Positions 34,746 to 43,280 of a stretch of DNA of 45,896 nucleotides are shown here, piece after piece (position 1 is the stretch's first letter; each line of letters starts with the position of its first letter). The notes under the pieces are model-generated. The model had not been told where the DNA came from. It searched no databases and was given only the letters and a program-made list of their open reading frames with translations. The position numbers were made by a program, and so were the translations under genes. The DNA comes from Actinomycetota bacterium (lineage in GTDB: Bacteria; Actinomycetota; CADDZG01; JAHWKV01): assembly GCA_035759705.1 (NCBI GenBank), contig DASTUJ010000068.1, positions 1 through 45,896 of the forward strand, read 5' to 3'.

Positions 34746-37032
34746 CTCCGACCTGCAGCTGCTCCTGAAGTCACTGTCGGCCACGCTTGAGAGCGAGGGC
34801 CTGAAGGCGGTCGTCCCGTTCCCGGCAAAGACCGGAATCACCGTGCGGCCCGAGCCCCCGCTCCCCGGCACCCTGAGAAGGAGGCTGCAGGCCAAGGGGA
34901 TCGACGGCCTGTGGACCCACCAGGCGGAGGCGCTCTCCGCCGTCCGGCGGGGTGAGAACGTGGCCGTCTCGACCGGGACCGCCAGCGGTAAGAGCATGTG
35001 CTTCAACCTGCCGGCGATCGAGCAGATCCTGGCCGACCGCCGCTCCCGGGCGCTCTACCTCTACCCGACCAAAGCCCTGGCCCAGGACCAGCTGCGGGCC
35101 CTGCGGGGCTTCGGGCTCACCGAGGTGCTCCCGGCGACCTACGACGGCGACACCCCGGGCGACGAGCGGGCATCGGTCCGCAAGTTCGCCAACATCGTGC
35201 TGACCAACCCGGACATGCTGCACTTCGGCATCCTGCGCTCCCACTCCCGCTGGGCGAACTTCTTCGCCAGCCTCAAGTTAGTGGTGATCGACGAAGGCCA
35301 CGTCTTCAGGGGGGTCTTCGGGTCCCACGTGGGCTGCATTCTGAGAAGGCTGCGCCGGATCGCTAACTACTACGGCGCCGAGCCGGTGTTCATCCTCACC
35401 TCGGCCACCATCCCCAACCCGGGCGGGCTGGCGGAGCGACTGGTCGGCGTGCCGTTCACCGAGGTGACCGAGGACGGCGCCCCTAGGGGAGAGCGGCTGT
35501 TCGCCTTCTGGAACCCGCCGTTCGTCGACGAGGCGACCGCCACCCGCAGCTCGGCCAACTGGGAGAGCGCCCGGCTGATGGCCACGTTCGCCAACCGTGA
35601 GATCAAGACCATTGCTTTTGCCAAGTCCCGCCGGGCTGCCGAGCTGGTCGCCAAGTACGCAAAGACCATGGCCACCGGCGACACCGGCGACCGGATGACC
35701 GCCTACCGGGCCGGGTACCTGGCCGAGGAGCGGCGGGCGATCGAGAAGCGGTTGTTCTCCGGTGAGCTGGTCGGGGTCGCGGCGACCTCGGCTCTGGAGC
35801 TCGGCATCGACGTCGGGGGCATGGACGCGGTGGTCATGAACGGCTTTCCGGGGACCGTCGCCCAGGTCTGGCAGCAGGCCGGGCGGGCCGGGAGGTCTAC
35901 CGATGCCTCGGTCGCCGTCCTGGTCGGCCGGGACGACCCGCTGGACCAGTACTACGTCGCCCACCCGGAGTTCCTGCTGACCAAACCGTTCGAAATGGCG
36001 CTGGTCGACACCACCAACCCAAACATCTTGCAGCCCCACCTGGCGTGCGCCGCCTGGGAGAAGCCGATCACCCCGGAGGACGTCACGACCTACTTCGGCG
36101 AGGAGGCGCTGCGGCAGGCGGAGGAGATGGAGGCGGCCGGTCAGCTGGCTCTGCGCAAGGCCAAGGGCGTCCAGCGGTACCACTACCGGGGCGACACCGA
36201 GCCCGGAGACCTGGATCTCAGGTCGATGGGCTCCACCTACTCGATAGTCGAAGCTCAGACCGGCGCTTTGCTGGGGACCGTCGACGGAGGCAAGGCGTTC
36301 TCCCAGATCCACCCCGGGGCGGTCTACCTGCACCAGGGTGACAACTGGGAGGTGCAGGAGCTTGACCGGGCCAACCACGTGGCGCTGGTGGAGCCGTCGA
36401 AGGGCCGCTACTTCACGCAGTCCCGGGAGACCTCCGACATCCGGGTGCTGGAGACGCTGCAGCACAAGCGGGTCGGCCGGGCGGAGTTCTACCTCGGCCG
36501 GGTCGAGGTGACCAACCGGGTGGTGGCGTTCGCCCGCAAGGACATCGCCTCGGGCGAGACCCTGGCGGTGGTCGACCTGGACCTCCCGGAGACGATCCTG
36601 TCGACGGTAGCGGTCTGGTACACGGTCGACGACCTGGTGATCCGCAAGGCCCGGCTGACGGCGGCCGACCTGCCCGGGAGCCTGCACGCCGCCGAGCACG
36701 CAGCGATCGGCATGCTGCCGCTGTTTGCTATGGCCGACCGGTGGGACATCGGAGGGGTGAGCACCGCCTTTTCGGCCGACACCGGCATGCCCACGGTCTT
36801 CGTCTACGACGGCTACCCCGGCGGAGCCGGCATCGCGGCCCGTGGGTTTGCCGAGGCGGCCGAGCACCAGGCGGCCACCCTGGAGGCGGTGTCCCGGTGC
36901 CCGTGCAAGACCGGCTGCCCCTCATGCGTGCAGTCGCCCAAATGCGGCAACGGCAACGAGCCGCTGGACAAGGCGGGAGCTATTCGCCTGCTGGCCACTA
37001 TTCTTGGTAGCGATGGAAGCAATCGAGGCTGA
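34732..37032 (+). CDS. MrfA-like DEAD/DEAH helicase with DUF1998 zinc site
   Basis: A 766-residue superfamily-2 helicase. Walker A STGTASGKS is near residue 82; motif II is unusual, VVIDEGH (near 184) instead of DExH; motif III SATI; motif VI QQAGRAGR. The C-terminal domain has five cysteines (723, 725, 729, 732, 738) in the pattern CPCKTGCPSCVQSPKC, as in MrfA/YprA. MrfA repairs mitomycin-type DNA damage independently of UvrABC. TTG 34732 overlaps the previous gene by 14 bases; this start is the only one in frame near the family's N-terminus. Confidence 0.93.
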   Translation: MRTTSSDLQLLLKSLSATLESEGLKAVVPFPAKTGITVRPEPPLPGTLRRRLQAKGIDGLWTHQAEALSAVRRGENVAVSTGTASGKSMCFNLPAIEQILADRRSRALYLYPTKALAQDQLRALRGFGLTEVLPATYDGDTPGDERASVRKFANIVLTNPDMLHFGILRSHSRWANFFASLKLVVIDEGHVFRGVFGSHVGCILRRLRRIANYYGAEPVFILTSATIPNPGGLAERLVGVPFTEVTEDGAPRGERLFAFWNPPFVDEATATRSSANWESARLMATFANREIKTIAFAKSRRAAELVAKYAKTMATGDTGDRMTAYRAGYLAEERRAIEKRLFSGELVGVAATSALELGIDVGGMDAVVMNGFPGTVAQVWQQAGRAGRSTDASVAVLVGRDDPLDQYYVAHPEFLLTKPFEMALVDTTNPNILQPHLACAAWEKPITPEDVTTYFGEEALRQAEEMEAAGQLALRKAKGVQRYHYRGDTEPGDLDLRSMGSTYSIVEAQTGALLGTVDGGKAFSQIHPGAVYLHQGDNWEVQELDRANHVALVEPSKGRYFTQSRETSDIRVLETLQHKRVGRAEFYLGRVEVTNRVVAFARKDIASGETLAVVDLDLPETILSTVAVWYTVDDLVIRKARLTAADLPGSLHAAEHAAIGMLPLFAMADRWDIGGVSTAFSADTGMPTVFVYDGYPGGAGIAARGFAEAAEHQAATLEAVSRCPCKTGCPSCVQSPKCGNGNEPLDKAGAIRLLATILGSDGSNRG

Positions 37033-37630
37033 AGCCCCAACCCCCGAGATCGTCACCCCGCCCAAGCTGAAGGTGATCCGGTTTCTGGCGTTCGCCATGG
37101 TGCCGGCCCTGTTCATCGCCTTTATCGCTTTCACCCTGTTCCAGACCGCTCCGCCCGACACCCTGGTGGGGGAGAAGATGCCGGAGTTCTCGCTGGAGCA
37201 GCTCGGCTCGGAGGAGCGCCTGACCTCGGCCGACCTCGAAGGCAAGGCCGTGGTGGTGAACTTCTGGGCCTCGTGGTGCGTGCCGTGCGTGAAAGAGGCG
37301 CCCGATCTGCAGGAGGCGTACGCCAAGTACTCGGACCAGGACGTGGTGGTGCTGGGCGTGAACGTGCAGGACTCGGAGAAGGACGCGCTTGCCTTTGCCG
37401 ACAAGTTCGACGTGACCTATCCGATCGTCCGTGACCCCAACCTGACCCTCTACAAGGAGTTCGGCGTGCGGGGCCTGCCCGAGACGTTCTTCATAGACAA
37501 AGAGGGCGTGTTCGTGGGAGTCGGGTCCGGCCGCCAGGTTGGCCAGAGTGGGACGACGAAGACGTTGGGAGCTATCGATCCGGCGCTGCTGGAGAGCCAG
37601 ATCAAGACGATGCTGGAGAAGCCGGCATGA
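37013..37630 (+). CDS. TlpA-like membrane-anchored thioredoxin
   Basis: A 205-residue protein with one N-terminal membrane helix (about residues 24-44) and an extracytoplasmic thioredoxin fold. The active site is WCVPC in FWASWCVPCVKEAPDLQ, and the cis-Pro region is GVRGLPETFFID. Likely role: reduction of disulfides in exported proteins or cytochrome c apoproteins. ATG 37013 overlaps the helicase gene by 20 bases; a TATTCT box lies eight bases before it. The multi-cysteine exported proteins in this window could be targets, but that is speculation. Confidence 0.9.
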   Translation: MEAIEAEAPTPEIVTPPKLKVIRFLAFAMVPALFIAFIAFTLFQTAPPDTLVGEKMPEFSLEQLGSEERLTSADLEGKAVVVNFWASWCVPCVKEAPDLQEAYAKYSDQDVVVLGVNVQDSEKDALAFADKFDVTYPIVRDPNLTLYKEFGVRGLPETFFIDKEGVFVGVGSGRQVGQSGTTKTLGAIDPALLESQIKTMLEKPA

Positions 37631-38073
37631 AGTTCACCACCAAGCTAGAACTGGGCGGCAAGACCGCTACCGGATTCGTCGTTCCCCCCGAGGTGGTCGA
37701 GGCCCTCGGCAAAGGAAAGAAGCCGCCGGTCAAGGTGACCATCAACGGCTACACCTACCGGAACACGGTGGCGGTTTACGGCGGCGTCTACATGCTCGGG
37801 GTGAGCGCGGAGCACCGGGAGGGCGCCGGTGTCGAGGCCGGCGAAGAGATCGAGGTCGAACTTGAGCTCGACACCGAACCCCGGGTGCTCGAGATCCCTG
37901 CGGACCTGACGGAAGCGCTGGAGAGGGAGCCCGAGGCCAAGAGCTACTTCGATGGCCTCTCCTACAGCAACAAGCGACGGCACGTGCTGGCGATCGAAGG
38001 GGCGAAGGCGGCGGAAACCCGGCAGCGCCGGATCGACAAGTCGGTGGCCATGTTCAAAGAGGGCAAGAACTAG
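37627..38073 (+). CDS. DUF1905/YdeI-family protein
   Basis: A 148-residue protein. The first 90 residues form the beta-rich DUF1905 domain (TTKLELGGKTATGFVVP, VTINGYTYRNTVAVYGGVYMLGVS), and the C-terminal helices match YdeI/OmpD-associated proteins (SYSNKRRHVLAIEGAKAAETRQRRIDK). The role of this family is not settled; it has been linked to stress and peptide resistance. ATG 37627 overlaps the thioredoxin stop by four bases. Confidence 0.88.
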   Translation: MKFTTKLELGGKTATGFVVPPEVVEALGKGKKPPVKVTINGYTYRNTVAVYGGVYMLGVSAEHREGAGVEAGEEIEVELELDTEPRVLEIPADLTEALEREPEAKSYFDGLSYSNKRRHVLAIEGAKAAETRQRRIDKSVAMFKEGKN

Positions 38074-38276
38074 CGGAGGTACACGGCCTCGATCATCTCG
38101 GCGGTGGCGTGGTAGAGGGCCCGGACGACCTCGGTCGCATCTGAGAGCGTTCTCGCTGACACCTCGTCGGAATCCTGCAACCTTGCGGCTTTCGGAGGGG
38201 TCGGTTCGGGAAGGGCCCGGGACGAGGGCGGGTGATCGCTCCGGTCCTTAACCCGGGTGCCGCCTTCGAAAGCCAT
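38070..38276 (-). CDS. Small hypothetical protein
   Basis: A 68-residue protein with a disordered, charged first half and an amphipathic C-terminal helix (SDATEVVRALYHATAEMIEAVYLR). Its stop overlaps the YdeI-family stop by four bases. Evidence for a real gene is the TAGCTT box six bases before ATG 38276, matching the leaderless pattern of other genes here, and the helix-forming C-terminus. No family recognised. Confidence 0.45.
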   Translation of the reverse strand: MAFEGGTRVKDRSDHPPSSRALPEPTPPKAARLQDSDEVSARTLSDATEVVRALYHATAEMIEAVYLR

Positions 38277-38282
38277 GGCGAC

Positions 38283-38288
38283 AAGCTA
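38283..38288 (-). promoter_or_regulatory. -10 hexamer for leaderless gene 38070-38276
   Basis: TAGCTT on the minus strand ends six bases before ATG 38276. Confidence 0.4.
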
Positions 38289-38390
38289 GCAGCGCCGCGT
38301 TAACGCACCCTTGACGGAAGGTTACGCCCAGGTGACCGTTACTTGAACAAATGGCGGAAGCTGCAATCGAATCCAGCGACCGGTTTTGGT

Positions 38391-38396
38391 TAGTCT
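38391..38396 (+). promoter_or_regulatory. -10 hexamer for leaderless CYTH-CHAD gene
   Basis: TAGTCT ends six bases before GTG 38403. A GAGG lies between them but is too close to act as a normal ribosome binding site. Confidence 0.5.
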
Positions 38397-38402
38397 GAGG
38401 GC

Positions 38403-39833
38403 GTGAAATCCACTCTCGAACGGGAGATCAAACTCCAGGCCCCTCCCGGGTTCTCGCTACCGCAGTTCCCGGGCACCCAGATTGGGCCGCGCAGGTTCAC
38501 CTCGACCTACCTCGACACAGAGGACTTTCGCCTGGCCGCCGCCGGCATCACCATGCGGCGGCGCGTGGAGAACCGGAGGGGTTTGTGGCAGCTCAAGCTT
38601 CCCCGGGGGAACGCCCGGATGGAGCTGGAGGAGAGGGGAGGGCCGCTCCGCCCGCCTCCCTCGTTTGCAAAGCTGATCGTCGCCCCCCTGATGGGCGAGC
38701 CGTTGAAGGTGGTTGCCAAGCTGAGGACCCTGCGCACCGGCACCACGGTCATGGACGGCGACCGGAAGGTCGCCGAGGTGGTTTTCGACTCGGTCCAGGT
38801 GCTGCAGGGGATCACGATCGTCAACCGGTTCAGCGAGATCGAAGTAGAGCTGCTCGACGGCAACGAGGACGACCTCAGGCAGCTGGGATCGGCCCTCAAG
38901 TCGCTCGGAGCCTTCACGGGCGACGAGCGGCCGAAGCTCTTGCAGGCGCTCGATATCGTGGTCGCCCAGCCCGACTCGGACAAGCGGCCGGTCTCCGAGC
39001 TTGCACAGATCCAGGGCATGATCCGGGACCAGTTCCGCAACCTGTTGCGACACGACCCCGGCACCCGCCTGGGCGACGACCCGGAGGATTTGCACCAGCA
39101 CCGGGTGGGTATCCGAAAACTTCGAAGCCTGCTGGGCTCTGCCCGCATGCTGGAGCCGGAGTGGTCCGCATCGCTGCGGGCCGAGCTGGAGTGGATCGGA
39201 GACCTGATGAACCCGGTGAGGGACCTGGATGTAATGGTGCCCTACCTCCGCGCCGACATGCAGCTTCTCGACCCCAGCGAGGCTGCCGTCATGGAGCGGT
39301 TCATCGCCAGCCTGGGCGTCGAGCGGGAGGCGGCACGCAAACAGATGCTGGAGGGGCTCGAGAGCGACCGTTACCTGGCGATGCTGAGGACGCTGGAGGC
39401 GGCGACCGTCTCCCTGGTGGTGCGTCCGGCAGAAGACGACCTCAAGTCCGGCGCCGCCCGCCAGTTCCGCAAGATGCGCAAGGCGGTGAAGGACCTGACT
39501 TCGCCGCCCGAGGACGAAGACCTTCACCGGGTGCGTCGCCTGGCCAAGAAGGCCCGCTACACGGCCGATCTGGTCAAGGACTCTGGCGGCAAGAAGGTAG
39601 CCAGGTACCTGGAGGACATCAAGCGGCTCCAGGAGGTGCTCGGCGACTTCCAGGACTCGGTGGTGGCGGAAGAACGGATCAAGGCCTTCCTCCCCGACGC
39701 AAACACGTCGCAGGAGTCGTTCGTGCTCGGACGGATGGCGGAGCTCGAGGCAATCAAGAAGCGCCGGGTACGATCGGATTTCCCGCCGGTCTGGAGCAAG
39801 GTCAAAAAGAGCGGTAAGAAGGCGTGGTCCTGA
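38403..39833 (+). CDS. CYTH-CHAD domain protein
   Basis: A 476-residue protein. The N-terminal CYTH domain opens with EREIKL (residues 6-11), the triphosphate-tunnel signature; the rest of the tunnel is acidic and basic strands up to about 190. A CHAD domain (about 195-470) has conserved histidines and Arg/Lys helices, for example DLHQHRVGIRKLRSLL and DLHRVRRLAKKARYTADL. CHAD domains bind polyphosphate and CYTH enzymes hydrolyse tripolyphosphate or related substrates. It overlaps the Nudix fusion gene, and ppk1 lies convergently just beyond, which strongly suggests polyphosphate metabolism. Confidence 0.95.
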   Translation: MKSTLEREIKLQAPPGFSLPQFPGTQIGPRRFTSTYLDTEDFRLAAAGITMRRRVENRRGLWQLKLPRGNARMELEERGGPLRPPPSFAKLIVAPLMGEPLKVVAKLRTLRTGTTVMDGDRKVAEVVFDSVQVLQGITIVNRFSEIEVELLDGNEDDLRQLGSALKSLGAFTGDERPKLLQALDIVVAQPDSDKRPVSELAQIQGMIRDQFRNLLRHDPGTRLGDDPEDLHQHRVGIRKLRSLLGSARMLEPEWSASLRAELEWIGDLMNPVRDLDVMVPYLRADMQLLDPSEAAVMERFIASLGVEREAARKQMLEGLESDRYLAMLRTLEAATVSLVVRPAEDDLKSGAARQFRKMRKAVKDLTSPPEDEDLHRVRRLAKKARYTADLVKDSGGKKVARYLEDIKRLQEVLGDFQDSVVAEERIKAFLPDANTSQESFVLGRMAELEAIKKRRVRSDFPPVWSKVKKSGKKAWS

Positions 39834-40696
39834 AGCGCCTGTTCGGTACGGTTGCCGCGGTACGTGCCGCCGGAGGGGTCATCGCGCGCACCGCGCCTTC
39901 CGGGGGGACCGAGGTGCTGATCGTGCATCGTCCCCGCTACGACGACTGGAGCTTCCCTAAAGGCAAGCTGGAGAACGGCGAAAGTGAGCAGCAGTGCGCA
40001 ATTCGGGAGGTTCAGGAGGAGACCGGGCTGCTCTGCGAGACCGGCCGGGAGCTTCCGGGCACGGCGTACACCGACCGGAAGGGGCGGCCGAAAACCGTTC
40101 GGTACTGGAGCATGACGGTGGTGTCGGGCAAGTTCGTGCCGAACTCCGAGGTCGACGAGGCCCGGTGGGTCAATTTTTCCGAGGCGGCGAGGCTGCTCTC
40201 CTACGAACACGATCTTTCGATGCTGGAGGAGCTGATGGTGCGTGAGGTTGGGGAAGCCTCGGCTCTGCTGGTCCGCCACGGCACCGCCGGCAACCGCAAG
40301 GACTGGGAAGGCGACGACCGGCTGCGGCCGCTCGACGAAAAGGGCCGGCGCCAGGCGGAAGCCCTGGCCGACAGCCTCATCCACTACCCGGTGAAGCACG
40401 TCCTCTCTAGCCCCTACCTCCGCTGCACCCAGACGGTGAAGCCGCTCGCCAAGCGGCTCGGGCTGCCGGTGCTCGAGGTCGAGCAGCTCGCCGAAGGGGC
40501 AAGCATCGAAGAGGTCGAAGGACTGATCGACGGCCTGGACGGCGGCCTAGCGGTTCTCTGTTCGCACGGCGATGTAGTGGAACAGATCGTCGGCACCGAG
40601 GCGCCCAACCGAAAAGGGGGCTTCTGGCTGGTGAAGAAGGTCGACAACGGGGTGGAGCCGATGCGCTACGTCCCCCCGCCAGACCTAGAGGCTTAG
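39824..40696 (+). CDS. Nudix hydrolase/histidine phosphatase fusion (MutT1-like)
   Basis: A 290-residue protein. The N-terminal Nudix domain carries the box GKLENGESEQQCAIREVQEETGL (residues about 46-68, split by no insertion). The C-terminal domain has the histidine-phosphatase motif LLVRHGTAGNR and a second His in CSHGD. The same fusion is MutT1 of mycobacteria, which acts on 8-oxo-dGTP and diadenosine polyphosphates. GTG 39824 overlaps the CYTH-CHAD stop by ten bases. Its exact substrate here could be a dinucleoside polyphosphate or diphosphoinositol-like compound. Confidence 0.93.
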   Translation: MVLKRLFGTVAAVRAAGGVIARTAPSGGTEVLIVHRPRYDDWSFPKGKLENGESEQQCAIREVQEETGLLCETGRELPGTAYTDRKGRPKTVRYWSMTVVSGKFVPNSEVDEARWVNFSEAARLLSYEHDLSMLEELMVREVGEASALLVRHGTAGNRKDWEGDDRLRPLDEKGRRQAEALADSLIHYPVKHVLSSPYLRCTQTVKPLAKRLGLPVLEVEQLAEGASIEEVEGLIDGLDGGLAVLCSHGDVVEQIVGTEAPNRKGGFWLVKKVDNGVEPMRYVPPPDLEA

Positions 40697-42831
40697 TTCT
40701 TCTTTTTCTTAGCCTTCTTCTTCTTGCCCCCGTGCGCCGCTTTGGCGCCGAGCATCAACTTCTCCTGGCTTCCGGTCCCCAGGCGGCCGGGCCTGGACTT
40801 GCTCTCCCGGAGCCAGTGTCCGTCCGGCTGCAGCTCCCAGCAGAAGACGTCGTCCTTCCAGCCGGTTTCGAAGGCCGTGGATAGCTCTTTGCGCACCGCC
40901 TCGTCCTCCACCGGGACGACAACCTCCACCCTCTCGTCGAGGTTGCGGGGCATGAGGTCGGCGCTTCCCATGTAGTACGTCATCCGGTCGCCGGCCTCGA
41001 AGCTATATACCCGGCTGTGCTCCAGGAATCGTCCGAGCACGCTGCGCACGGTGATGTTCTCGCTCATCCCCGGCACCCCGGCCCGCAGCGAGCAGATGCC
41101 CCGGACCAGGATCCGGATGTCGACGCCGGCCGCGGACGCCCTGTAGAGCTCCTCGATCAGCTCGGGGTCGGTGAGCGCGTTCAGCTTCAGCCGGATGATT
41201 GCCGGCTTGCCGTTCTCGGCCGCTTTGGCCACCTGCTTGATCTGCTCCTTGAGGGCGGCCCTAAGCCCGAAAGGAGCCACCAGGATCTTGCGGAAGTGGA
41301 CCGGCTTGCTGAAGCCGGTCAGGTAATTGAAGAGCTCGGCGACGTCGGCGGCGATGTCCGGGTCGGCGGTGAACAGGCCGAAGTCCTCGTAGATCCGGGC
41401 GGTGGCCGAGTGGTAGTTGCCCGTGCCGATGTGGACGTACCGGCGGAGGACGCCCTCCTCCCGCCTGACCACAAGGACGGTTTTGGCGTGGATCTTGAGG
41501 TTGGGGAAACCGTGAACCACGTGAACGCCCGCCCGCTCGAGGCGCTTGGACCACTCGATGTTGTGGCCTTCGTCGAAGCGCGCCTTCAGCTCGACCAGGG
41601 CCACGCTCTGTTTGCCGGACTCCGCCGCCTCGATCAACGCCGGGACAACCGGGGACTTCTCCGACGTCCGGTACACGGTGGTCTTGAGCGCGATCACATT
41701 GGGGTCCCGGGCGGCGCCCATGACGAACGCCTCGACGCTGGTGGTGAAGGAGTCATAGGGAAGGTGAACCAGCAGGTCGCCCCGGCGGATCTGGCCGAAG
41801 AAGTCCGATGCAAGGTTGGACTGGAGCCGTGGCTGGGTCAGCGGCACCCAGGGTTCGAACCGCAGGTCCGGGCGGTCGATGTCGGCAAGGTTCGAGAAGT
41901 CGGCAAAGTCGAGGATGCCCTCTATCGGGTAGATCTGGTCGGGCCCTACGTCCATGGCGTCCCGCAGCAGGTCCAGCAGCTTGGGAGAAGCGGTGTCGGA
42001 CACCTCCAGGCGGACCACGTCGCCGAAGCGGCGCCTGCGAAGCTCGTGCTCGATGGCCTCCATCAGGTCGGCGGCCTCGTCGTCCACCTCGAAGTCGGCA
42101 TCCCGGGTGACCCGGAACATCGTCCGCTCGACTATCTCGACGCCGGGGAACAGGTAGCTGAGGAAATGCCCGATTACCTCCTCATGAGGGATCATCAGGT
42201 GCCTGGTGCCGACCGTCACGAAGCGCGGAAGACCCTCGGGGACCTTCACCCGGGCAAAGCGCTCCTCGCCGGTGGCGGGATCCCGAACGAACAGGCCGAG
42301 GCTGAGCGACAGGCCGGAAATGTAGGGGAAGGGCTGCCCCGGACCGACGGCGAGCGGGGTGAGCACGGGGTAGAGCTCTTCCTTGAACTTTGTCTCCAGC
42401 TCGGCCAGCTCCTCCTCGGTGCAATCCTCCACCCGGCCGATCAGGATGCCGGCCTCGGCGAGCTGGGGTTGCAGCTCGCTTCTCCACAGCTGGGTCTGGG
42501 TCTTGAACATCATCAGGGCCCGGTCACGGATCTGGGCCAGGGCTTCGGCGGCGGTCATGCCGTCGGCCGAGGGGAGCGACGCAACGGCGAGGGCCCGGCC
42601 CATGAGGCCGGCGACCCGAACCATGAAGAACTCGTCCAGGTTGGCGGAGAAGATGGCGCAGAAGCGGACCCGCTCCAGCAGCGGGACATCGTTGTCGGCT
42701 GCGATGGCGAGGACCCGGTCGTTGAAGTCGAGCCAGGAAAGCTCGCGGTTGATCAGACGCTGGACCGGGGGCTCGGGAGCCTCCGGAAACGATGCCGGCA
42801 CGAAAGTTTCGTCGGTGGTTGTTTCGGCCAT
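40693..42831 (-). CDS. ppk1: Polyphosphate kinase 1
   Basis: A 712-residue enzyme that reversibly makes polyphosphate from ATP. It has RLINRELSWLDFNDRVL at the start, KTTVYRTSEKSPVVPAL, the catalytic histidine region NLKIHAKTVLVV and HIGTGNYHSATARIYEDFGLF, and the C-terminal RVEVVVPVEDEAVR. Length fits the family. The tail ends with an unusual Lys-rich stretch, GGKKKKAKKKKN, that could bind polyphosphate or nucleic acid. ATG 42831 starts just before the conserved part. Its stop overlaps the Nudix fusion stop by four bases. Confidence 0.97.
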   Translation of the reverse strand: MAETTTDETFVPASFPEAPEPPVQRLINRELSWLDFNDRVLAIAADNDVPLLERVRFCAIFSANLDEFFMVRVAGLMGRALAVASLPSADGMTAAEALAQIRDRALMMFKTQTQLWRSELQPQLAEAGILIGRVEDCTEEELAELETKFKEELYPVLTPLAVGPGQPFPYISGLSLSLGLFVRDPATGEERFARVKVPEGLPRFVTVGTRHLMIPHEEVIGHFLSYLFPGVEIVERTMFRVTRDADFEVDDEAADLMEAIEHELRRRRFGDVVRLEVSDTASPKLLDLLRDAMDVGPDQIYPIEGILDFADFSNLADIDRPDLRFEPWVPLTQPRLQSNLASDFFGQIRRGDLLVHLPYDSFTTSVEAFVMGAARDPNVIALKTTVYRTSEKSPVVPALIEAAESGKQSVALVELKARFDEGHNIEWSKRLERAGVHVVHGFPNLKIHAKTVLVVRREEGVLRRYVHIGTGNYHSATARIYEDFGLFTADPDIAADVAELFNYLTGFSKPVHFRKILVAPFGLRAALKEQIKQVAKAAENGKPAIIRLKLNALTDPELIEELYRASAAGVDIRILVRGICSLRAGVPGMSENITVRSVLGRFLEHSRVYSFEAGDRMTYYMGSADLMPRNLDERVEVVVPVEDEAVRKELSTAFETGWKDDVFCWELQPDGHWLRESKSRPGRLGTGSQEKLMLGAKAAHGGKKKKAKKKKN

Positions 42832-42958
42832 TGCGGTTTCAGCCGTCTCTCAAAGGAATAACTCAGCGTAACCCGAATTCTTCCCATTCGGGCTGAGAGA
42901 TCTTCCCGTAGGACAAATTCAGCAAACTGTTCATATGGCGTCCGGAAAGCGGGGCTCA

Positions 42959-42987
42959 TTGGCCCGATCGCCGATTGGCGGCATAAT
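42959..42987 (+). promoter_or_regulatory. Promoter for leaderless gene 42994-43272
   Basis: TTGGCC (42959-42964), a 17-base spacer and CATAAT (42982-42987), which ends six bases before ATG 42994. It is the best-formed of the leaderless promoters here. Confidence 0.55.
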
Positions 42988-42993
42988 TCCCAG

Positions 42994-43272
42994 ATGGTCA
43001 AACAAGCGATATCGGGAAAGGGCCGCCGCGGCGCCCCGCCGCTGCCCCGCCAAAGGGGCGCCCTCCGGGTCGTCCAGGTCACGCTCCTCCTACTGGCGGC
43101 GTTCCTCGGGAACCTGGCCTACCGATCCTGGCTCGGCTACTCGGCCAATGAGCCGAACACCGGCATCGACGAGGTCGTCGGGCTGGCCGTTGTGGCTCTG
43201 CTCAGCCTCTACGGCTGCCTGTGGATGGGCCTTCGTACGGTTCGGGGACCGCAGCCGCCCAGCTTCGACTAG
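42994..43272 (+). CDS. Small two-helix membrane protein
   Basis: A 92-residue protein with a basic N-terminus and two hydrophobic helices (about residues 25-42 and 60-80). No family recognised. ATG 42994 lies six bases after a CATAAT box preceded by a good -35, so expression without a leader is likely. It is divergent from ppk1 and directly upstream of the Kelch lipoprotein gene. Confidence 0.7.
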   Translation: MVKQAISGKGRRGAPPLPRQRGALRVVQVTLLLLAAFLGNLAYRSWLGYSANEPNTGIDEVVGLAVVALLSLYGCLWMGLRTVRGPQPPSFD

Positions 43273-43280
43273 GCCGCCAG

